64,000 nucleotides of DNA, taken from positions 3,512,165 through 3,576,164 of the forward strand of contig JACBWW010000050.1 of assembly GCA_020086605.1 (NCBI GenBank), read 5' to 3'. Below are positions 11,803 to 29,000 of the stretch, in pieces. Position 1 is the first letter of the stretch; each line of letters begins with the position of its first letter. The translations under genes and the position numbers were made by a program. The notes beneath the pieces are model-generated. The model did no database searches, was not told the origin of the DNA, and worked only from the letters and a program-made list of their open reading frames with translations. The stretch is from Lanius collurio (lineage: Eukaryota > Chordata > Aves > Passeriformes > Laniidae).

Positions 11803-12874
11803 CTAGAAATAAAAAAAAAAGTATACAAGATTAGGTTCTGGTAAGACAAACAGAAATAAGGGTTCTTAGTTCTTTCATTGCTTAAGACACTTCCTTGTAG
11901 TTATTGTCATGCTCATGGTACCCTGGCAGCTGGAAGTGCTCCACAGCAAACTTCCAGCACACTTAATAACAGGACATGGTTTTATTACAAGACAACTGCA
12001 GCATGCAGCACACCTGCAAAACTCTCAGGATCCCAGGAACCCTCCCCAGCTTCCTCAGGGCAGAGCATTTTTAGCAGAGCATCTGCACTACCACAGGAAT
12101 CGCTGCTACATCCAGCCTGCTCAGAGCCACAGCTCAAAAGCAGGTAGCACTATCAAAGTCCTGCCTGCCACAATCAAGTATGACAATTTGGTCTGTGGAG
12201 GTTTAAGCAAGAGACACTAGACTGCACAGGCTTTATTTAGAAACCCATCCCAATTTCTGCCTTGCAAGCTGCCCAGTGATCAGAGAACACACGAGCTAAG
12301 GTCCTGCCTTCAGTGCTGGCACAGCTGTCCTGCTCATCCCACAGCTACCAGTCTGTCACTGCCTTCCCACCAAGAGCTGTGCATTGACAGAGCTTCGACA
12401 GCCTGACTGGAGCACTGACAGGACAGGAACAGCCAAAGGGGTGGCTAATGAGTCAGTCTTCTAAGGAGCTGTGTGTGAGGTGGGCACTCTTGCTTCACCA
12501 CACAGAATGCCACACTGAGGCACAAGTACTGGATCCTCGTGTGGCCCAGGATACTGGGGATGCATGAGGATGTGCCAATTGTTCATCTTCAAAGACATAA
12601 ATTGTACCAAGAGCAATGACATTGTAGTAGCTGATTTTGATGAAAGCAAGCCTGAATCATCATACACAAACAACTCATCTGCAATGGAAGAAAACCATCT
12701 ACAGGCCCCCCTAGGTCCCTTCCCTGGAGGGGAAAGAGGGTGGAAATTCAGAAGAATTTTCTATTAGAAAGCCCATGCAGCTGTACAGCACAAGTGCTGG
12801 TGTGCTTTGCAGCTGGTGAGGCCCCAGCTCCCAAATGCCAGCAGCATGTCAGGGTGGCTGCTCTCTCTGCTCAC
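11803..12874 (-). other. COP1: COP1 intron, 1072 bp
   Basis: Intron between the 125-bp and 161-bp exons, with donor GTGAGC and acceptor TTTATTTCTAG. Apart from the poly-A run (poly-T on the sense strand) beside the acceptor near 11810-11820, I see no repeat or gene in it. Confidence 0.9.
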
Positions 12875-12999
12875 CACAGGCAATGTAGTCCCCGTTGGAC
12901 GCCAGCCCCACGAAGTTCTTCTCGTTGATGTGACCCTTGAAGGAGCGCAAGCAGTGAGGCTTCCCCACGTTCCACAGCTTCAGCTGACTGTCTGTGGAC
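12875..12999 (-). CDS. COP1: COP1 exon, WD40 blades 5-6 (125 bp)
   Basis: The reverse complement encodes (A)[17 protein letters not shown], then [19 protein letters not shown] and DYIAC, human about 616-657. The acceptor is GTTGTTTTCAG|G and the donor is TGTG|GTGAGC, phase 2 to phase 1. LKLWNV is the end of one blade, and [15 protein letters not shown] starts the next. The His in GKPHCL is Tyr in the human protein as I remember it, a conservative change. An open frame on the plus strand across the same bases is an antisense shadow. The exon is more GC-rich than the surrounding intron. Confidence 0.97.
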
Positions 13000-16915
<3,916 letters not shown>

Positions 16916-18850
16916 TCAGCTGGCAAGGGGGCACGGCAAAATAATCACAGCAAAACTCCTGCCTGCAGCTCCCACATCTCACTTCAAGCCCCATCTAGGA
17001 TAAACAGTCTGCTCTACAGCAAGAGAGTGTTTAGGCAGGCTTCCTAAAACAGCCCCAAAATTCATTCCACAAGGGTCCATGCTCCCTCTCAAAGGGTCAG
17101 GGAGGGAAAAAGGTGCATTCCCACGTATGTGCCTGTACACGTGTCCTCCTGCAAACCCCATGTACCCATAACACCCACATCCAAGGCAGCAGCTAAAAGG
17201 GCTCTCACCTCCTCTGCCTACCTTCTCAGCTCCCTGCCCAGCCACTCCAACTGCTATTTCTAATTCCCAGCATCCTCCTTTTCCTTCTTCAAGCTGTCCC
17301 CTCTTGGAAAACTTGAAGAACTTGAGGGTAAAACCTGACTCTCCTACTTAAACTGGATTGTGAAAAAACAGGAATAAATTTGTCATGCTTGCCTCTGGAT
17401 GGATAACCTTCATACCTTTGTTTTTTGCTTCTCTCCTCTGACTTTATTACTAATCAAGAAAGAATTAGCATTTCTGCTAACGAGGGAACAGACTAAATTC
17501 CAGTTCATCTTAAGATTTAATTCACAGATGCCACAACCATATAAAAGGGGTCACAGCAGAAGTAGTGATAGATTTTCTTTTCTGCACAACTAAATGCCAA
17601 TTCCCAAGAAAAGAGAAAACCAACAAGAGAAAACCTCACGAGCCTCAAGCCCCAAATACCCTCCCAGCGCTCTTTCCAGCTCAACAAGGTTAATAAACTT
17701 CTCCCTTCCCAACTTTCAGCATTTAATGTTGAATTTCATTTCATCACCCCTTGCTATTCTGGAAGCACAGGGAGGGAAGGCCACACACATGGAAACCAAG
17801 CTGGATAGCTCTCTCACCAAGCAACTTGTGATACCCAGACATCACCTGAAAACTGGTCTGACCCTCCTCCCACTGAAATAACACCCCAGTGGTGAAGTTC
17901 GTCCCAAAGTTTACACAGAAATGAACTTAAATGCCAATAGCTACAGCTATTTTTGTATTTACATGGCATTTCAAGGTCAGGTGTTGTCTTCTGTACAGCT
18001 GAGAGACCTGCTGCCTCAAAACCCCACGTGGTTTGAGAGACTACCGGGTTTATATCAAACAAGCTCCTGCAACCACCATCAGACCAGCAAGGGGAGCTCC
18101 TCCCCCAGATTAGGGAGCTAACTGGTGGCCATGGCAGGACTGGGCAGGAGCTGTGTCAGAAACACCTTCAATAAAACAAGGAGGGCAGGCAAGCCACCTT
18201 CCCCTGTCACTGCTTCCAGCACTTCACTCTCTGCAGATGACCAGCTCAGAGGTCTTTTTGTTAAGGATTTCTGGCCCTCTTCCTCCTCGAGGTGTAAAAG
18301 CAGATGCTCCAAGCAGCCAAACCAAGTTTTCTCCACCACTTGCACTGCCAAATTACTCTGCTGTGTTGGAACCCAGCAGCTACTGCACCCCTGACTACCA
18401 GCACTGAAGCTGCTGTGTCCCAAACAGTCTTTTGAAAGAGCTCCTGTGCCTTTCACCTCTGAAATATTAAACCCCCAAACAGCCAAAATCCCACTGTGCT
18501 CCTACCATTTGGGTGTTTTAATTAGCTGTAGAACAACATGATGTTGCAACAGGCTTACTGAATAGGGGGATAGTTTTCTAAGGGACTTTGAATTAAGCTT
18601 TAACACTCTAGCAAGATTTGGGCATCTTGATCTCTTCTCTGAAAGCTGGAGCCAAGAAACTCCACAGTTTTTCATCTATCGAGCAGACCTGTGGGAGCTA
18701 TGAAACAGTTAACTGGCAATTACTATTTTAATGAGCACAATTATTCTAGCAGGGCTTCTTATTAGGAATCAGTTAGTGGATAAGCCTTTCAAGTCTATTT
18801 TTGCATACAGTTTCAATGCTGGCCCATCATTAGGGCACCTTTTTGAGCAC

Positions 18851-18878
18851 CAGATTTTATCCTTCAGATTTTATCCTA
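18851..18878 (+). repeat. Tandem duplication of a 14-bp unit
   Basis: CAGATTTTATCCTT is followed directly by CAGATTTTATCCTA, 13 of 14 bases identical. This looks like a simple replication-slippage duplication in intron. Confidence 0.8.
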
Positions 18879-21800
18879 AAAAGATACCTGCAGATGAGCA
18901 GCTGGAGCAACACAGAGAGGAGAGAGCTGTAGCAGGGCAGACAAGTCTGTTTGCAGAGCAGAGGCACGAAGTTGCATTCACCTTCCAAATATCCCAGTAA
19001 ACAGCTCAGAGGCTGGCAGCATCTGGCCCCAGCACGGCCGTGCCTCTCGGCATCAGCAGGGCAATCAATCACTGTCTGCTCTCCTCACAACGGGTCTGAG
19101 GGAACCAGCAAGGCCAGTGGGCTCTAAAATTAGCCACTTAATTATTAATTGATTATTGCAGCAGGCAAAGTGTTGGTGCCCAATTGAGTTTTAGATTTTT
19201 GTTTGGTTTTTTTTTTTTTAATTCAATTGAAGCAGCTATTTTTAAGTAGATGTATGAAGACGAATGCTCACTGCATTCATTAAAATCTGAACAGGTGGTC
19301 GTGTTTTACAATTAAAGAGATACTCTCTCTTGTAGGCCATATGGACTTTGCAAAAAACATGATAAAAATGCCATCTGCTGAGGAAGTAGAGAGCCCCAAA
19401 GTGAAGTTAAAATGAGAAAAATACAACTCCCAGGTAGCCCAGCAGAAGCCCTGCCTGGTGGACTTTGATGAGCTGAAATTGTCCAGGATGGGCAGCATCC
19501 CTGGCACACCAGCAGGTCTAAGAGGAGGTGGCAGGCTGCTCCAGGAGGCTCAGAAAATGAGTTTCTCCCCAGAGGCAGCTGAAGATAAGAGAAATGGAGT
19601 GGGCAATGAGGGCAATCAAACACTTCCTGAACTCCCTCTATAAGCCCATCCAGCATCCCAGCGCTGGCTCCTGCCCTTGGCATCCCTGGCAGACCATGGA
19701 GCATGGTAACCACCAACACCAGGGGTATTTGCTTCTTGTTTGCTCCTCAAAATGAACATTAATATCATAACTCAGCCAGTTTCAACCCCAGCTAGAAAAT
19801 TCACTTAGAATAAGCTCATCCTGGAATTTACATTTAGAGTTAAAGCCTCCTGCCCACCCAACCCTTGGGCAGCAACAGCTCCCTGCTTCACCTTTTCTTC
19901 TGCATTCAGGCTTAATTTAAATATTTATGAAATAATGGGAAAGAACATCTATATATTTCATAACAAATTAAACACTCCAGAACAATTTTCATCTAGTTCA
20001 ATGTCACTGCAGAAGCTGAGCACGACAGAAATCTGCTGCTACATTTTCTGAATTCAAATGTTTGCTGGCAAGCCATTTTATTTTTTTATACATTTGTTTT
20101 TAAGTGGTCTCAGAAGGCAAAAAGGGCAGCTAAGCTCTGCCATTGCTGCTGAGAGGTCCCTGACCACAAGCCTGAGTTTTTAAACAGTGCTTTTCCATTA
20201 CACTCAGCTTACTTCCCTTAAGACACTGCTGCCTTCACCTTCGAGCCATCGAGTGACAACTCATCAGGAATTCAGACTTCCCAAACTTCTGAGAGATCCT
20301 GCCACCTCTTCAGTGAATACAACCCATGTCAGCAAAGGATGCCATCCCTCACTGCTCAGCTGCTCATAAATTCACAGGACTCCAGCTGGCAGCCAAAGGG
20401 CAAAAGAGAAGGATGGGTTTGTGCTGAACAAGGTGAAGGGATCAAGCACCTCCTCAGTCTCAATTCTGGGATTCAGCTTGGGTGCAGGGGTGGGGATGCA
20501 GTAAATGAACTGATGAGGTGGTTACCACAGCCATTGGAAATCAGGTTTAAGGACTTGTAAAATAAGAGAGTTGGGAATTGCTAATGGAGCCAGCAGCACT
20601 TTAGGCAATCTCTGAGTTGTTCAGAAAAATGGGATTGATCTTGGATTTTTGGTTGTTTAAACAAAAGAAAGAAAAGGACAATGTCTGTTTTTGCTAAAAG
20701 TGACTTTCCCTACATTTAGATTTGTTACTAGAATTTACAAAGCTGCTGTTACCAGCAGGCTTTAGGTTCACCACCACCTGTTGTAAAGCTCTTCCTGTGT
20801 GCTGATGAGCAGCAGCTCCACAAAGAGCAGCGAGGGTTATTCACAGGGCAGCAATTTTATCTTTCACTGAGTACCAGCACACACCAGGCAGCCACACACA
20901 AAAACCAGAGAGCAGGGCAATCCCACTCTCCAGCTACCCAGCAATTCCAGGCAACATTCATCTTCTAGGTCATGTGTCTCACCCACCCTCACCATGAACA
21001 TTAATCAGCATCAGCTAATTCACAAGACCCCCCAGGCTTTTTTCAACCAAGAACCACTTACTTGAAGGAATACCAAGCCAAGGACAGCAAAACAAAAATT
21101 TACCTGCAATGCAACAGTTTTATATTCAAAGGATGTAACAACTAGAAAGCCCCAAGAGCTGCATACAAAGGTTCTGTGGCTCTCTCCTGGAAAACTAAAT
21201 TGCTGGAGAATCAATGCCCATTTTTCTTATTTCAATCATTTAAAAATGCACATTTCTCAACTGTTCAATATTTAGATTATTGATCCATTAAAAAAATAAG
21301 TCCTTTACATCACTTGGATTTCTCAGCAGTCATAGACTTATAAGTGGTGCTCCTTGTTCCACAGCAGATGAATATCACGGACAAGAAGATGCCCAAATTC
21401 AAATGCAGAGCTGTTGGGTAGGCAGCCAGATGTTAATTAAGTGGCCTGGTAGAAGTATCCTGTGATTAAAGCACATTTGGGACTTTTTTTTTTTTAACAA
21501 AATATATCTTCAATAGCAAACCTAAAGGTCAGAATAATTTCATGCATTAATGCTCTGGCTACAGCCTGCAGTCCTGCAAACCTCGTGCTACAGATCTTTT
21601 ACTGAACCTCAGCTTGGAGTGTAATCTCTAATGTGCTCTTGTGCTTCTCTGACCACAACAATGTGATCTGTTACATCTATTAACTCCTGTCCTCAGCTCA
21701 TGATTGCCCCATCTTCTTCATCTGTCTGTTTTCCTCCACAGGAACTTCAAGCTTGGATCAAGGCTGGCTTGTATTCACCAGTGAAACTCTGTGCATCAGC

Positions 21801-23123
21801 AGCAACAGCAGGAGACGTTTACAGTCTGAGGGGGTGTATTTAAATGACTTGTTTAACAAGACAAACTGAGTCAGAGCAAATTTGGTGCAAGGTACCTCTG
21901 CTCGCCATCAATTAGATTATCCTGGGGAAACCAAAACAACAGAGAAATAAAAGGATATAAAACAAACCCACAAAATGATTTTCATCAGAATGAAAGAGGA
22001 AACATGACTTTGTAACATTTCATTTTGGTTTTACTTCCATTGGCTAAAAAAAATTTCTTCAGAGATTCTGGAGGAAGCCTCTATCACTCAAATATTGAAG
22101 GGGCTAGCTGACATCCAATTATATATATTTAAACATCTACCTACGTGAATTGACCTTTCCTTTCACTCATTTCTGCTCTGTACAGCAAGTGTAAGCAAGA
22201 TCATTCCATTCTCAGGGCTCCAAGAATTGTATCTAGGCAACTTGTTTAGTAGGAAAATATAACTACATCCTCATGCCTTCATTTGTTCAGAGCACAGGGG
22301 CTCAAATCAAAGCTTGTTTTGAGTGTCTCTGGGTAAAAGGAAAGAGTTCCTGCTGTTCTTTCCCTAAGTGGTATGTCATGAAAGAGGGGATAAGCCATCT
22401 TGATGAAGATTTGCTGGACACTGATAAACAAGAGGTAGAACAACAGAACTTTAGCTGGGTTAACCAAAAGTCTCTTTTTCAGCCAGGCTCAGTGTGATTT
22501 CTTGCTATAAAAAAGGAAGCTTGCATCCACAAGGGTGAAGTCTTTGGCTGGACTAAAAATGGAAACAGGATCAGGAGGCTCACATGAAACCTCACTTTTC
22601 ACAAGGAAAAACTTTTCTTCGGTTAGAGAGGTGCAAGAGGAAGGAGATGAAAAGGAAAAACATCCTGATTTAAAAATAAACTCAACTCACAGTACTTCCA
22701 TGCAGTACACTGAGGATGACATGGCACATTAAGGTACCTTAGAGAAACCTGAACGAGGGCTGGATAAACAAGTGCTGCTTCCTCAAACACCCAAGGAAAG
22801 GCAGAAGGCTGCCATCAGAGCCCAAACCTTGAAAATTAAATGCTTGAAAACACATTTCCTTAAATTCCCCAAGAAATCTACAAAAGCCATCTACCAAGCT
22901 CCAGAGTTCCTTACAGACTAACTCAAAAACCATCAATAAAAAAAGTGGAACCTCTCCAGTGGATCATCCTGCACACCAGGAAATGGAGCCTCTCTGCCAA
23001 TGCTATCAAAGGCTGGTTGACAGACAACTTGGAATTTAATTATGGGGAAGCTCAAATGAAACTTAATCCTACATAAAATGCAATTTCTGTTAGAAATCCA
23101 TTCTTGCTCAAGGGCCCTGAAAG

Positions 23124-23330
23124 TCATGGAATACTGTACAGGCTGGAAGGGACCTCTGAAACCCAGCCAGTCCAACTGCCCAGTCAAGGGTGGGACAACT
23201 GCAAAGCGGGACTCAATTTCCAAGTGAAATAATTGTGTTCAAGGGTCCTACTCAGTCATGCTCCCAGCATTTCCAAAGACAATTCCATGAACTCTTCCCT
23301 CAGCTGTCTTGAAAGTGCTTTTATGCCAAA
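23124..23330 (-). mobile_element. CR1 LINE 3' fragment
   Basis: It begins TCATGGAATACTGTACAGG and then GCTGGAAGGGACCTCTGAAA, with CCAGTCCAACTGCCC after it. This is the reverse complement of the CR1 3' end and tail. Further on, AGCATTTCCAAAGACAATTCC also fits CR1. It is strongly diverged, and the right edge is approximate. Confidence 0.75.
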
Positions 23331-25939
23331 GGATTAGGGAGAATTTTTTTTTTAATACAAACTTTCTTAAGCTATTTGCTATTGACATAAGAAAGGCAAG
23401 GCATTAGCCCACCTCTCAGCATTACAGCAATAATGTTTAGGCTGTGTTTTGCTGCACAATTTCTGCCTTCTCAGATGTTTCAGGTTTTGTCTATCTACGC
23501 CCACAGGATGGGGGTGGCATGAAGCACTGTCATACAACCTTAGTTCTCCTTTAATTCAACTTTTTTTTCTTACTAGTGAAAAAGAAATTGAACTGTTGAA
23601 TTTTAACTGCTGCCAAGCCTGTAATACCAAACAACAGCACTTGCAGATCTGCCTGAGGTGGCTTTGTTCAGATTTAATCTTCCCTCCAGCAGAGAGGCAG
23701 GCTGGAGTTTGGACATCCATATGTGGGTCTTGCTCTGGAGAGAAGACCAGGGACACAGGACAGCTGAACATCCAGTCCATCTTTGGGAATAACTCAACAA
23801 GACAAGTGAAACTTCATGCAGAGACCCCACCTCCCTAAAAAGAGGGCAGCTATTCTTTATCTTGGGTCTCCTCCAGCACAGAAAACAGTGTGGGGATGAA
23901 AAAGGGGTCTCTATTACAGCAACAGAACTGTAAGGTGGCATTTGACAATGAATGGTGAAGAAGCCTTCCAGCCAACAAACACTATAAAGAGATTTATTTC
24001 ACTTGAGAGAGTAATTCTGGGATGGGATATCATCAGTGGAGGCTTCAGCCTATCACAAACCATTTCTGGGAGGGAAGGCTGTGGTAGTTTCCACTACATA
24101 AAAGAAACAGATGCTTCAGGACAAGAAAAGAGATGACAAAGCATTAGGGACAGGAAAAAGTGGACTTGAATTCACAGGAATAAAGCCCTGCACTAAAAAT
24201 TAGCATGAGAACTTTCTGAAGAAGAAACTGGATAACATCAACAGCAGTAAGCTGACATCAGTGCCCTCTGCACAAACCATTCCCCCTACTGTAAAGGCAA
24301 GGGATTAAAAATGGGTTTGATACAGCCTGAAGCAAAGAACCTTTGTGGACAAAACTATCCAGAGCATCTTGCTGAAGAATGCAGTGTGCTGTTTTCCCTC
24401 TTGCAGCATGACAAATCACACGAGGAGCAGACAGCAGAAATCAACCCATTTCACCCCAACACCTCCCCTCAGAATACTGCAGCACAGGTAAAGATAACTG
24501 GTATTTTTTTATTTTTCCTATTTGTACTTTCCCTGCCAAAAAAGCCCAAATAGAGCAAGAAAAATTTATCTCAACAGCCATTATCACAGGCACATTAAAG
24601 TGTTTGCTGGATATGGCTTTGTATTCACAATTTTTTGTTCCAGCAGAAACTGCAAGCGCTTTGTTTCTATAACTAACACAAAATTACTCATTTGATGCAT
24701 TTGCTTTTTCCTCCTCTTTTTACCTGAAGTTTCCTTGCAGTGAAGGAACAGTTTTTCTCTGAATAACCATTTTCTGCAGCCCTGGGGAAATCTCAGCAAT
24801 CTCTTCTAGAAGCAACGCTGTGGGCCACAGCAGCAAACTGGAACAATGCCCTTATTTTGTATTTCATGTGTGTGTCCAAGACGATTTGGGATGAGGCACT
24901 CCGTTTATATTTGCTCCCAGAGCTCTGTCTAGACAAGTGGTCTCTCTACAAGTGGTACCAGACTCCTGGGGAGGTGCTGCACACCCCATCTTCACAGGTG
25001 TCAAACACTCAATGGCCACCCAAAAAGGGACTGAACTCGAGGAAAGCATTCAATACATATTTTCTCTGCAGGCGAAAACCTCCCCCGTGTGCTCTAAAGA
25101 CTATACAAGATTAAGCAAGGTCTGTATGATTCATTTTGCTGGTGGCAAAATCTTAAAAATAAACCCAAAACCAAACAAAACCCTTCAAAGTGAGGAAGCC
25201 ACAGAGCCCGTGATGTTAGTGAGGAGATGAAAGGAAGCTTCCAAAGCAGAGGAAGGCACACGGGTATTTGGGGATGACAACTTAATCTCATTTTCCTACA
25301 ATGCAATACAGATGATGGGCACCAGCCTCCAAAAATTACATTTACAGAATCTAATGGAAATCCACCCTCAAAACCAAAAAAAATCCAAAACACATATTTA
25401 GGGTATTCAACACAAATCCAGCCCAGGTTTTCATTTAAACAAACAAAGAACACAGCTTTGAGAAGAAGGTAAATGACCAACAGTGTTCTGTTTAGCAAAC
25501 TGGATGATAAAAGGAGCACCATGAGAAAGATCCACTCCCTGAAAACTGAAACAAAGAGCTGAGGTTAGATTGAACATCTGGTAGCCTTGGTTTAATCTCT
25601 GGCAAAACCAACAGCACAACGAGACCCTTCTACTTTTCCTTCTACAAAAGAAAGGCTCAGGAATGTGCCAGAAGAGGGTTTCAGGTGAGCACGTGAAATA
25701 ATTTGACAGAGCTCTGCAGGAAAGGCTATACCCTGCTTCAGCCAGTGATTTGCATCTCTCACACCAACTGTATTATTTTTTTTAAATATATACCAACACT
25801 AGCATTCCTCTGAAGATCTATATCTCCCTCTGCTGAACAGATGAAGAGAACAGCAGCCTTGATGGGAACTGCCAACTGAGTTTTTAACCTCTGTATTCCA
25901 CGGATTCCCTATGGCTCAAAGTTACAGATGATATTTTCC

Positions 25940-26060
25940 AGGTTATGGATAATGGTCTTTACACAGCGGGGACATTTTTTTACTGACTTGTCTAAAGCTT
26001 TTGACAGAGCAGCCCATAAAGTCTGCACCCTAAATAACTTGTCTTGCATTAAGGAGAGAA
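25940..26060 (+). mobile_element. CR1-like reverse-transcriptase remnant
   Basis: The plus-strand frame reads FTDLSKAFDRAAHK, matching the conserved DFSKAFD block of LINE (CR1-type) reverse transcriptases, which carry an aspartate-containing motif here. Only a short piece is readable and it has no long open frame, so it is a dead fragment of the internal ORF2 region. The assignment to CR1 over another LINE is an inference. Confidence 0.5.
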
Positions 26061-29000
26061 GAAGGAGACATAAAACATTAGATATTAATCAGTTGAGAAA
26101 AGGGCTCTGATGGGAGAGGGAAGCAAAATAGATTTCTCTAGAACTCTTTTGAAACTTTGACCTTTATGGTTCCAAAGACCTACAGCAATTTCTCACAGGA
26201 ACAAGGCACAGATGGCTTTTGTGCAATTCAAGGATTGTCATCTATCAGACTTGTTGGAGAAATGAAACATTCAGTTCACACAAGCAAGGTTTACTAATGC
26301 TACAAAACTAATGAAGACAACAGCAGTAATAACCTGCAGCTTTGGAAAGAATTCATTCTTTACATCTGAAAGAGGAGAAAATAATTATACACTGTTCAGA
26401 TGCAGCATTCAATTATGCTCCTAAGCCAGCTTTTCTCACTGGCTACAGAACATGCATAACTCTACATGCACCAGTGCCTGTGACCTGATGTCCAAAGTAA
26501 ATTTTATGACACCTACAACATCTGAAGAACAGTAATTTTATGGTAAAAGGTGCTTCAATCCCTGCTGTTTAAATGTACTAGGCCTTGGAAGAGATGGAAC
26601 TTCTTACATGAGCACCAGGAGCCTTATTTGTACAAGGAGTGCTGGGTATGTCTATCAAAGCCAAAAATACTGTGTCATTTGCTGACCACATCTCTCTCAA
26701 TTCCAGATACACACTGCACACAACAAACACTCTTCTTACTGCAAAAGCTGTGTCAGCTCTGGTTCTTGAAAGAATCAAAGCTGCACAAGTCATGGAGAGG
26801 GGATGGAGGGAAAGGGCAGCACAGCCAGATTCCCTGGAACCACACACTCCAAGAGGTCAAGATCATGTAGACAAGGGCTTGAGGCACTACAAAAGACAGA
26901 TGTAAAAAGGAACATCCTCCCTAAGATTTGAAGAGTGCATTCATGAAACAACAGCTTTCAGGTTTCTGTTGTATTAGCAGACATCATACAAAGAGAACCA
27001 AACAGGCTTGAGAGCAGTCAAAGTGGCTCCAAGGAAAGGAAAGAGCAGGCTCCTGAGAACCTGAGTTTGCCAAATTATCAGTCAAACCTGATTTTAGACC
27101 AGAACTACATTTTGCTTCACTAGCCTGAGGAGATATTAGCCTTCCTAACTAGGTTCTGGAGATGATGATGTGATTCATTGCCTCAACTGACCTCGCAGCA
27201 GGCTCCACAGGAAGAGAGGAAGGATATTAAATATAGTGTCACGACTGCTAAAATCCAAACTTCAGATAAAGAAGGCTTAAACCAAAGGTATGGTGGGTTA
27301 TGTACACAGGGAAACAAGCAGAGGAAAGCATGTGATGATACACAGGTACCCCATGTGGAAAAGAAGCAATGTACCCTAACTAGGAAATTAAATAAGTCAT
27401 GTGAAGAGTAACCAGATTTGCATATGCATCTACAGTCTCATTTCCTGTGATCATCTTGAGATTTAATTGGCTAACAAGAGCCTTGCCCACACATTCAAAA
27501 CTCTGCTCTTAAAAACTCCTGCAATGTTTAGATGCTCAGCCACGATGGAAAGAGGCCTTTGAGATGAGAGCTCACACTGCACTCACCAGTTACAGATTCT
27601 CCTGAGCAATGTGACAATCTCCACCAGTTAGTATGGAAGCACAGTACCCAAATAAAAGGCTGGAACAGCTAATCTCTGCACCAGTCTGAACAGGAGAAAA
27701 CACAGGAAGCCATTAGAGAGGATGTCATTCCAAAGAGCAATTCCTTTGAATGAGCTACCAGAAAAACTGCAGCTTTGGAAACTGCCGAGGTTGGAAAGCA
27801 TTAAACTCTTAAGGGATACAGCAACAGCTAGCAGCAAGAGCAATTTGGCATTCTGAGTAAAAGATGAATGTTGGAGTTGCCTATCTGTTCCTGAATTTCA
27901 AGGCTCATTTCAATTTAAATTTGAATTTCGTCACATTGACTAAATGACTTCTATGCCAGTTGTAAGACAGAATGTTCAGGAAAAGAATATTTAAGCAAAC
28001 AATTAGCACGCTCATTTCTGCTAATGACAGATTTATCCTTTTCTCTAGAGAATCAAATGGAGCTTTTCAAGTTCATTTTATTCATTCACTTGTTACTGAA
28101 GTGTGATGACCTCTGGGATAAAGTTAGGAAACTCCCAGTAGGTCTCTATATTGTTACTCACTATTCATTGCAAATGCTTTAGCCAAGACAAGTCAGACAC
28201 CACTTTTTCTGTGCAAGTAAAAAAGTTGTATCAGCTCTTAAACTTTTAAGGCTTATGTGAAAATTGCACATACAACACATCCTGCACACTGATGAGAGGT
28301 TTCGTGTCCCTTTGTGATTTCCTAGGAAGCAGTGGAAGCAAGGCAGGAAGACAGTGCCTGCCAGAATCCCTGATGTGCAGGGACAGAAACATCAGCTTAA
28401 CTACAAAGATCTCAAGTTTAAATAACATGGCATAGCTGCAGCTCTCCTCACTGAAAGGTGAGAATGTGATCTCCCTACCAGAGCCAGAAAGATTGTATTT
28501 ACCAAGACAGCAGAAGGCATGGTTTGATACCTCATCTTCATTTACATCCCAGGGTCCATGAAGAGGGATAACATGTAAGTTGAACATTCAAAGAGGTGCT
28601 TCACCTAAGAAATCCCACTAAGCTCAGTGCTTCCACTAAATATAAGCACTTTGGGACAGAAATATGATCACAGCCATACTGGCCAAAAATACAGATTCCT
28701 CCAAACAACCCTTAACTGAGTGAAGTGCTGTAAATGCTTTCAAATGCAAAACAAACAAAGCCTTTGCAGCGAATTCTGGAATGAGTTTGAATTAAAGGTG
28801 ACAAACATGCACTTCCAAAACACAGACCTTGTCCCCTACTTCCCCTGCCAACAGCCTCAGAGATCATGGACTAGAAGGATTTTAACGAAGCACAAAATGA
28901 AAAGACACACTGCAGGTAAAGTCCTATCCAAGTAATGGGCAAACCCTGGACTGCTGAATGCCACTTTGCTCTCATCAAGGTTGAATTTCAGCACTGCTGA

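Noticed and set aside
25094..25522. 142-codon open frame, minus strand
   Set aside because: The hydrophobic, Leu/Phe-rich translation comes from A/T-rich antisense text. No motif or supporting signals.
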